Source: a virus
IMG/VR virus record: IMGVR_UViG_3300037191_001660
Coordinates: 1-24,400 of that record
Direction: 5' to 3' (one strand)
Length of the DNA stretch: 24,400 nucleotides
Below the pieces are notes generated by a model. The model ran no database searches. It had not been told where the DNA came from and saw only the letters and a list, made by a program, of their open reading frames with translations. The position numbers and the translations under genes were made by a program. This document shows, one piece after another, positions 19,066 through 24,400 of this stretch (position 1 is the stretch's first letter; each line of letters begins with the position of its first letter).

Positions 19066-21162
19066 ATGGACACACACACGGATAGTTTAGTAGAACACAC
19101 CGACACCCCGGACGTTGCAGAGTTGACTGCGGAATATGTTAGAAGCCTGAACGAGGGGTATTCTATGGCAAAGGTTTCGCAATCGGACGACATTAGGCTT
19201 ACCCGGTGGTCTGGCCAAAGTGACGATGGTAAGAAGCATAGTGAGAATCTTACTGAGGGGAAACAGGCTTTTCCTTGGGAAGGAGCAAGCGACACTAGGA
19301 TTCCTCTTGCCGACTCCATAATAAACGATTGTGTGGATGTGTTAACCACTTCATCCAGTCGGGCGACATTGAAGGTGGTCGCTACGGAGATAGGAGATGT
19401 GGAACAGGCGGCAGTGGCTAATAAGATTATGCACTGGCAACTGGACACGAAGCTGTACCACACGATCAACCGGGAGGCTGAACTTTTAGCGCAACACGGT
19501 TTGCAGTATGGATGGAGTGCTTTGTTTGTGGGTTGGGATCAGAAGGTTTCGTTAAAGCCGGTGGTTATCACGATGGAGCAGATCATGCAGATGATTGACC
19601 AACTGGAGAGAGACGACCCTTTGCGGGACTTTCCAGAGATCATTGCTAATCCAGATCGTGAGGATGAGGCAGTGGCAATTATTAAGGCCCAACACCCAAA
19701 TGCTACGTTTAAGGAGGCGAAGAAAGCCGTTGGGGATTTGAGAGAGACGGGGCAGACTGAAATGCCCGTGGCTTATGTTTCGGTTAATCAGCCATCTGTT
19801 GTGGCACTAAAACCTTGGGAAGACATCATGTTCCCACCGGAGACAACTGATCTTCAGGCGGCTAGGGTTATTTTTAGGAGAGTTTTTCTAACCGAGGCCG
19901 AGCTTCGCGCCAAGACAGTGGAGGAAGATTGGGACGAGGATTGGGTTGAGGAAGTAGTGAACACGGCTGGAAAGTCAGTTGAGTTTGCCCAGAGTGTGAC
20001 TAACCTTTCAATAAACGGCACGGTGGATAGGCAGGACAATCTCATTGAGGTTGTGTATGCGTACACTAGGCAGATCAACGAAAACAACATACCGGGAATC
20101 TACTACACAGTTTTCAGTCCGACATATGCGAAGAACGGTTCTGGAACCGAAGTCTATGCTAAACATGAGCTTTTGGACTATGCCCACTGTCGATACCCAT
20201 TTATTGAATATCGGCGGGAGAGGCTCAGGCGAAGGGTTGTGGAATCTCGCGGAGTTCCTGAGATATGTGAAACGTGGCAGAACGAAATTAAAACGCAGCG
20301 GGATTCAATCTTTGACTCTACGTCGTTTGAAACGCTGCCACCTATCATGGTGAATAAGCGACTTGGATTGGCTAATAAGGTTGGCCCGGCTGTTCAGCTT
20401 CCCGTAACCAAACAGGGGGATTATGAGTTCATGAAGCCGCCGCCGAGAACACCCAACACGGCACTAAACCTTATTCAAATCGTGGAACGACAAGCGGACG
20501 GTTATTTTGGAAGAGCTAATCCGGCAGTGCCGCCCGTTCAAACCCAGTTGAAGCAACAACGCATGGTGAATAACTGGTTAACAACTTGGACTGAAGCTTA
20601 CCAGCAGATGTTTACTTTGTGCCTTCAGTTTCTGTCTCCAGAGGAAATGCAGAAAATTTCAGGGTCTGGGTCAGTTCCAAGATCAGACATGATGCAGTTT
20701 GACTTTGTGTTGAAGTATGACGTTAGGGAGTTGGACAATGAGTATGTGGATAAGAAGCTTGCCACGATAAGCCAATACGTTATTCCGCAGGATGCTGGAG
20801 GCGTTTTGGATAGGAACAAGCTAATCACGATGGTGGTAAAAGCCATTAGTCCAGACATTGCTGACGAGTTAATCATAGACCAGTCTACCGCCAGCCAAAA
20901 GATGTATGGAGAAGTTAAGAATGAAATTGGAATGATGATGTTGGGCAATGAAGCCAACTATGTGGAGAACGACCCTGCTGCAAAAACAAAGATGCAATAC
21001 TCGCAGGAGATTGTGTCGAGAAACTCCAGAGCACAGGAGGCTTTACAAGGCGACGAACTTTTCCAGAAACTGTTTGAAAACTACTCTAAGAACCTCCAAA
21101 TGTCTATTATGCAGGAAGAAAACAAGACTGTTGGTAGAATCGGGGTTAGTCAGTTGACATGA
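19066..21162 (+). CDS. Portal protein
   Basis: The product has 698 residues, 2 nt after the terminase, with GAGG about 9 nt ahead of the ATG. 'FPWEGASDTRIPLADSIINDCVDVL' near residues 69-93 is the typical N-terminal block of large portals in podovirus-like and related phages. The middle has 'VALKPWEDIMFPPETTDLQAARVIFRR', and the crown and helical C-terminus follow. It forms the twelve-subunit ring at one vertex through which DNA passes. The length is close to P22-type portals. Its stop overlaps the next gene by ATGA. Confidence rests on these blocks and on the position between terminase and scaffold. Confidence 0.9.
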   Translation: MDTHTDSLVEHTDTPDVAELTAEYVRSLNEGYSMAKVSQSDDIRLTRWSGQSDDGKKHSENLTEGKQAFPWEGASDTRIPLADSIINDCVDVLTTSSSRATLKVVATEIGDVEQAAVANKIMHWQLDTKLYHTINREAELLAQHGLQYGWSALFVGWDQKVSLKPVVITMEQIMQMIDQLERDDPLRDFPEIIANPDREDEAVAIIKAQHPNATFKEAKKAVGDLRETGQTEMPVAYVSVNQPSVVALKPWEDIMFPPETTDLQAARVIFRRVFLTEAELRAKTVEEDWDEDWVEEVVNTAGKSVEFAQSVTNLSINGTVDRQDNLIEVVYAYTRQINENNIPGIYYTVFSPTYAKNGSGTEVYAKHELLDYAHCRYPFIEYRRERLRRRVVESRGVPEICETWQNEIKTQRDSIFDSTSFETLPPIMVNKRLGLANKVGPAVQLPVTKQGDYEFMKPPPRTPNTALNLIQIVERQADGYFGRANPAVPPVQTQLKQQRMVNNWLTTWTEAYQQMFTLCLQFLSPEEMQKISGSGSVPRSDMMQFDFVLKYDVRELDNEYVDKKLATISQYVIPQDAGGVLDRNKLITMVVKAISPDIADELIIDQSTASQKMYGEVKNEIGMMMLGNEANYVENDPAAKTKMQYSQEIVSRNSRAQEALQGDELFQKLFENYSKNLQMSIMQEENKTVGRIGVSQLT

Positions 21163-21392
21163 TTGACTTGTCTCACTTTCAGTTTGAGTCAAGCCCTCTT
21201 TGGAACGACGTTATAAAACGCTTGGAAGACATGATTGATTCGGAAGTGTCTGAGGCGTTAACTCAAAACATTAGTTCAGAGGCTAGAAGCCATCAGTGCG
21301 GGCGGGCCGAAGCCCTAACAGATTTTAAGCACTCGCTAATGGAGTCGTGGGAGAAAGCCAACTCCGGTAAAAACATGTCTTTTAATCCTTGA
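21159..21392 (+). CDS. Small hypothetical protein between portal and scaffold
   Basis: The product has 77 residues, translationally coupled to the portal by ATGA. It is helical and mildly acidic, with 'WNDVIKRLEDMIDSEVSEALTQN' and then 'GRAEALTDFKHSLMESWEKA'. Small proteins of this shape often occur at this place in phage head operons and may assist assembly, but I know no defined function. Its stop codon TGA lies within the TTGACA of the candidate capsid promoter. Confidence 0.72.
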   Translation: MIDLSHFQFESSPLWNDVIKRLEDMIDSEVSEALTQNISSEARSHQCGRAEALTDFKHSLMESWEKANSGKNMSFNP

Positions 21393-21417
21393 CAGGGTTT
21401 GCAAAACATGTTTTTAT
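21389..21417 (+). promoter_or_regulatory. Candidate sigma-70-type promoter for scaffold and capsid genes
   Basis: TTGACA (21389-21394) is a perfect -35 box. At 17-nt spacing TTTTAT (21412-21417) matches four of six positions of TATAAT. The spacer contains most of the perfect 12-bp palindrome AAAACATGTTTT (21403-21414), and a second AAAACATGT lies 33 nt upstream at 21370-21378, an operator-like arrangement. The scaffold ATG is about 100 nt downstream. Confidence 0.5.
21403..21414. repeat. 12-bp perfect palindrome AAAACATGTTTT
   Basis: The palindrome lies in the spacer of the candidate capsid promoter; a half copy is at 21370-21378. The shorter palindrome AAACATGTTT also occurs inside the small gene at 9202-9211. 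Confidence 0.9.
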
Positions 21418-21518
21418 TTCCGTAGCTTTTGATTTCCATAGGGAATCGTTAGACTTTTGTGGGTTTCTGCGTATCCAAAAAAACGCTGTTTGCCTAACTT
21501 GCAGGGCTTGAAACTGGC

Positions 21519-22550
21519 ATGAGTGAAAAAACAGTAGAGGGAGAAAGCAGCACTCCCAAATCGACGGAAGCTGCACAAACGAGCATTGGTGAACTTTTGG
21601 ACACTGATGGATTGGCAAACCAACTGGAAAGGATGTTTGGTGAGCCGGACGAACCCGCTGCGGAAAGTGCGGGAACTGAGGAATCGCCTCCTATTGAGGA
21701 TGAGCCGAGTGGTGAGTCTGAAGGAGAAGCTGAAAGTGATCTTTCTCAAGTTGAAGAAGAACCTTCTGCGGAAGTTGAACAGGCAGATGAAGTAGTTGAG
21801 GAAACGAAGGAGAATCCCCACAAAGGACTCCTGAAAAGAATTGACAAACTGACTGCCCGACGAAAAGAAGCTGAAGGTAGGGTCGATGGTCTGGAAGACG
21901 AGATCAAAGGACTCCGCACGGAATTGGATAGCAAGGAAGATTTAAGTGATCTTCCAAGAGTTGCAAAAGATAATCCATATTCCCATTTGAAATCTGTATC
22001 GGCAGTAGCTAAAGAAATTGAACAGGCCGAAGAGATTATGGAATGGGCAGAGGATAATGCTGATGGAACTGATGTTACTAATTCTGAGGGGGAGGAAGTG
22101 TCATACTCTAGAGAGGATGTGACACAGATTAAGCGAAATGCCCGAAAAGCACTTCGCACACATCTTCCAGAACAGGGAAACTACCTTCGAGAAGAAACTG
22201 ACGTTAACCAGAGAGTGGAGCAGATTTTCCCATATTGGAAAGATCGGAGTTCTACGGGATATCAAGAAGCTATGGAGATTGTGAAAAATCGCCCCGGCTT
22301 AAAAACATATCCAACATGGAAGGCAGATGTGACTATGTTCCAGTTGGGACTACAGGCTTATAAGGAGATGACAACGGATAAACAATCGAAGCCGCAAGGC
22401 AAGGTTGCCCCGAAACAACCGTCTGCTCCAAGCCAAGCCCCAGTTTTGAACAAGCCTCAAGAAGCACGTTCAAACTCCGCTAGAAAAAGCTTCAACAACT
22501 CAAAAGACGCAGACGCTTTAGCGAAAATATTGGAAAATGATTATTTATAG
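21519..22550 (+). CDS. Capsid scaffolding protein
   Basis: The product has 343 residues, very rich in Glu. Residues 30-95 are a disordered acidic region. 'HKGLLKRIDKLTARRKEAEGRVDGLEDEIKGLRTELDSK' (near residues 100-138) is a strong coiled coil, a helical middle follows, and the tail is basic and Pro/Gln/Ser-rich, the usual capsid-binding end of scaffolds. It lies immediately before the major capsid gene. Its role is to template prohead assembly and then leave. The identification rests on composition, coiled coil and position; no protease motif was seen. Confidence 0.82.
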   Translation: MSEKTVEGESSTPKSTEAAQTSIGELLDTDGLANQLERMFGEPDEPAAESAGTEESPPIEDEPSGESEGEAESDLSQVEEEPSAEVEQADEVVEETKENPHKGLLKRIDKLTARRKEAEGRVDGLEDEIKGLRTELDSKEDLSDLPRVAKDNPYSHLKSVSAVAKEIEQAEEIMEWAEDNADGTDVTNSEGEEVSYSREDVTQIKRNARKALRTHLPEQGNYLREETDVNQRVEQIFPYWKDRSSTGYQEAMEIVKNRPGLKTYPTWKADVTMFQLGLQAYKEMTTDKQSKPQGKVAPKQPSAPSQAPVLNKPQEARSNSARKSFNNSKDADALAKILENDYL

Positions 22551-22563
22551 GAACTAAAATATT

Positions 22564-23652
22564 ATGGCACTTCTTTTAGAAAGAGGATATAACGGCACTC
22601 AATCGGGTGGCCGCGAGGATTTGTCCAACCTCATCTCAAATGTCGATAGTCGCTCTACTCCTTTCTGCTCAATGGCAAAAAAAGGGTCGAAGCCGGGTAA
22701 CGCATTGATGAGTTGGCAGATGGATGCAATGGAAGACCCGAAGGTTACGGGGTTTGTTGACGGCACAGACGTTGACATGACCCAAGCGAGTACAACGGAA
22801 ACTTCAGCAAATCCGGTTTTTGTCAGCCCGGCTGCGAAACGTGTTTTGGCATCGAACTATGTTCAGATGTTTAGGCGCACGTTTCGTGTTTCGAGTTTGG
22901 CAAACGAGATTCAAGTAGTTGCTGGCGTTAAGTCGGAGCTTGCGAACGGCATTGCTAAGAAACTGGTTGAGATTAAGCGCGACATGGAAATGACGTTCTT
23001 AAACGACGGAGATGCACAGGCTGATGCTGGAGGTACAACTCCATATTTGACCAAGGCACTGGGTTCATTCTTGGACGCTGATGGTGAAACGGGAACGTGT
23101 CCGCAACAGGTGAACTCAAACTTCTACACCACTGCAATCGAAAGCACGTTGCTGACTACCACACTCACAGAAGAGGCGGTGCAGAACGTCTTGAAGACGT
23201 TGTTTGAGAACACTGGGAATATTCGTGATTATGATTTGCTTCTTGGAACTTCCTTGAAGCGAGCCTTCACGAACTTCACGCAGAGTACCAGCAACGTCCT
23301 TGCTGGAGCAGGTTCTGGCGCAACCCTTATCGTGGATGCGACGGCAAGCCCAATCAAGACGTTTAGCCAAGATGCAGCGTCTAAATCATATATCAATGCG
23401 ATTGATATGTTCGAGGGTGACTTCGGGCGGTTGAAACTGCATCCATCGACCTTCATTGCAAGGGCGGGAGCCGTTGTTCAGTCGGTTGGCTATGTCATTC
23501 CGTTTGACCAAGCAGAGATTCGTTATGGAAAACTACCGCAGATCAAGGAATTGACTGACAACGGTGGTGGCCCAGCGAGGCTCGTCGAGGCAGTGGCAGC
23601 ACTAGTTGTTCACAATCCGAAATCGTTCGGGATTTTTGACCTCGCAAGTTAA
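22564..23652 (+). CDS. Major capsid protein, DUF5309/SU10-like HK97 fold
   Basis: The product has 362 residues, 13 nt after the scaffold, with AGGAA about 9 nt before the ATG. The N-terminus 'GGREDLSNLISNVDSRSTPFCSMAKKG' and the following 'NALMSWQMDAMEDP', then 'FRRTFRVSSLANEIQVVAGVKSELANGIAKKLVEIKRDMEMTFL', follow the DUF5309 (SU10-like) major capsid pattern. 'IDMFEGDFGRLKLHP' and 'VGYVIPFDQAEIRYGKLPQIKEL' near the C-terminus fit the same family. It forms the icosahedral shell. The codons look slightly richer in GC and more regular than in neighbouring genes, as expected for a highly expressed protein. Confidence 0.92.
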   Translation: MALLLERGYNGTQSGGREDLSNLISNVDSRSTPFCSMAKKGSKPGNALMSWQMDAMEDPKVTGFVDGTDVDMTQASTTETSANPVFVSPAAKRVLASNYVQMFRRTFRVSSLANEIQVVAGVKSELANGIAKKLVEIKRDMEMTFLNDGDAQADAGGTTPYLTKALGSFLDADGETGTCPQQVNSNFYTTAIESTLLTTTLTEEAVQNVLKTLFENTGNIRDYDLLLGTSLKRAFTNFTQSTSNVLAGAGSGATLIVDATASPIKTFSQDAASKSYINAIDMFEGDFGRLKLHPSTFIARAGAVVQSVGYVIPFDQAEIRYGKLPQIKELTDNGGGPARLVEAVAALVVHNPKSFGIFDLAS

Positions 23653-23658
23653 TTAGAT

Positions 23659-24078
23659 ATGTATGCCCCAGAAGGTTTAAGTGATGAAATGACTTCCCTT
23701 GTGGGGGCAGCACTTCGGAAACAGTTGGTTCGTGAGCATCAAACCTCACGAACCAACCAATCCGGTGGTGTGGCTAAAGATTCCAATAAGGAGTCCCACA
23801 CAACTAGTTTTGGACAACACAAAGCTAGGATCGAGTCTACTTCCTACCACCACTGGGGGAAACGGCTTGGATACGAATGCTGGAACGACCGCAAGTTTAT
23901 TAAAGAGTATTTGCGTGACAATCCAGAGAGTAGAGTTAAGAATGTTGGTGGTAAGAACGTGAAAGTCGGATATGGAGGACAAAAACCCCACGGCTATTAC
24001 GACACCCCAGTTGGCCGCGTTACATATCGAAAAGTGTACGGGTCAAACGAGCGCGTTGAAGTAGATGCGAACGCTTAA
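23659..24078 (+). CDS. Hypothetical protein after the major capsid gene
   Basis: The product has 139 residues, 6 nt after the capsid gene. The first 50 residues are polar (Ser/Thr/Gln/Asn) and look unstructured. Residues 52-139 are basic and aromatic-rich: 'HHWGKRLGYECWNDRKFIKEYLRDNPESRVK' followed by a Gly-rich 'GGKNVKVGYGGQKPHGYYD' segment. It may be a minor head or decoration protein by position; I recognise no family. It overlaps the next gene by 14 nt. Confidence 0.72.
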   Translation: MYAPEGLSDEMTSLVGAALRKQLVREHQTSRTNQSGGVAKDSNKESHTTSFGQHKARIESTSYHHWGKRLGYECWNDRKFIKEYLRDNPESRVKNVGGKNVKVGYGGQKPHGYYDTPVGRVTYRKVYGSNERVEVDANA

Positions 24079-24400
24079 ATTCAGCAATGTAATTTATGGA
24101 GTAGCGCAGTTGGCCGGTTTAGATCGGGACAACTTGCCCGGCCATTTCTTTAAACAAGTTCGGGACTTGGCTAATCCCCGCATGTCATTTGCGTGGGAGA
24201 CAGAGTATTGGCCTGACCTTTTACGAATTTCAGAGCTTACCGTTACAACTACGAGTGACGTAAGCACAATAGACTACCCGACAGATGCTGGAGAAATCCT
24301 GGAAGTATATAATAAAAACCCTAGAAAAACCACTCTTCATTCTAGTGTGGGTTTTGTATTGTACGATGATGGTACTGATAGCGACACTAATTCTGGCAAA
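24065..24400 (+). CDS. Probable head-tail connector/adaptor protein, 3' end outside the window
   Basis: The frame opens with MRTLKFSNVIYGVAQLAGLD and stays open through 112 codons to the window edge. 'RDLANPRMSFAWETEYWPDLLRI' is a pattern I associate with the small structural proteins that follow capsid genes in phages with this type of head (neck or adaptor proteins). It overlaps the preceding gene by 14 nt. The assignment comes from position and pattern and is only moderate. Confidence 0.65.
   Translation, partial: MRTLKFSNVIYGVAQLAGLDRDNLPGHFFKQVRDLANPRMSFAWETEYWPDLLRISELTVTTTSDVSTIDYPTDAGEILEVYNKNPRKTTLHSSVGFVLYDDGTDSDTNSGK

Overview
This window is part of a tailed double-stranded DNA bacteriophage genome (Caudoviricetes), or of a prophage. 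The evidence is a dense gene array with many 4-nt ATGA overlaps, a complete phage replication module, and a head module in the usual order: small terminase candidate, large terminase, portal, scaffold, major capsid protein, connector. No integrase, lysis gene, tail gene or bacterial housekeeping gene is visible. The host cannot be read from the sequence. The style of the primase-like protein and the many A-rich starts without a Shine-Dalgarno are only weak hints of a non-enterobacterial, possibly aquatic, host.

Layout. (1) 1-4.24 kb: the C-terminal 1,400 residues of a giant polyvalent-type protein, open at the left edge, followed by a small charged protein. (2) 4.7-11.4 kb, plus strand: replication and recombination genes. 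They are a small ribbon-helix-helix-like protein, a DUF559/VSR-like endonuclease, a DUF2800/RecB-like PD-(D/E)XK nuclease, a 230-aa unknown, a family A DNA polymerase with a DEDD proofreading domain, a small conserved unknown, a stand-alone archaeo-eukaryotic-type primase and an SF3/D5-like helicase. (3) 11.38-12.12 kb: a non-coding segment with two interlaced perfect inverted repeats, TTGCCGCCC iterons and a DnaA-box-like site. It is followed at once by a second ribbon-helix-helix-like gene and a stand-alone DnaA domain IV-like gene. This is the best candidate for a replication origin with its own DNA-binding proteins. (4) 12.2-13.05 kb: small proteins and a dCMP deaminase, ending at a convergent terminator. 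(5) 13.15-16.26 kb, minus strand: a distinctly more GC-rich island of small unknown genes around a DUF932-family and a DUF7227-like protein. It includes a 24-residue membrane peptide translationally coupled by TAATG. (6) 16.39-24.4 kb, plus strand: the packaging and head genes. A candidate TTGACA promoter with a 12-bp palindrome sits in front of the scaffold/capsid genes.

How the genes may work together (inference). The primase-helicase pair and the polymerase form a largely self-sufficient replisome. The DnaA-IV and ribbon-helix-helix proteins may mark or regulate the origin. The deaminase supplies dUMP for dTTP synthesis. The two nucleases process DNA, and the minus-strand island looks like an early or host-takeover module. 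The terminase, portal, scaffold and capsid genes build and fill the head. The polyvalent protein is of the type thought to enter the cell with the DNA.
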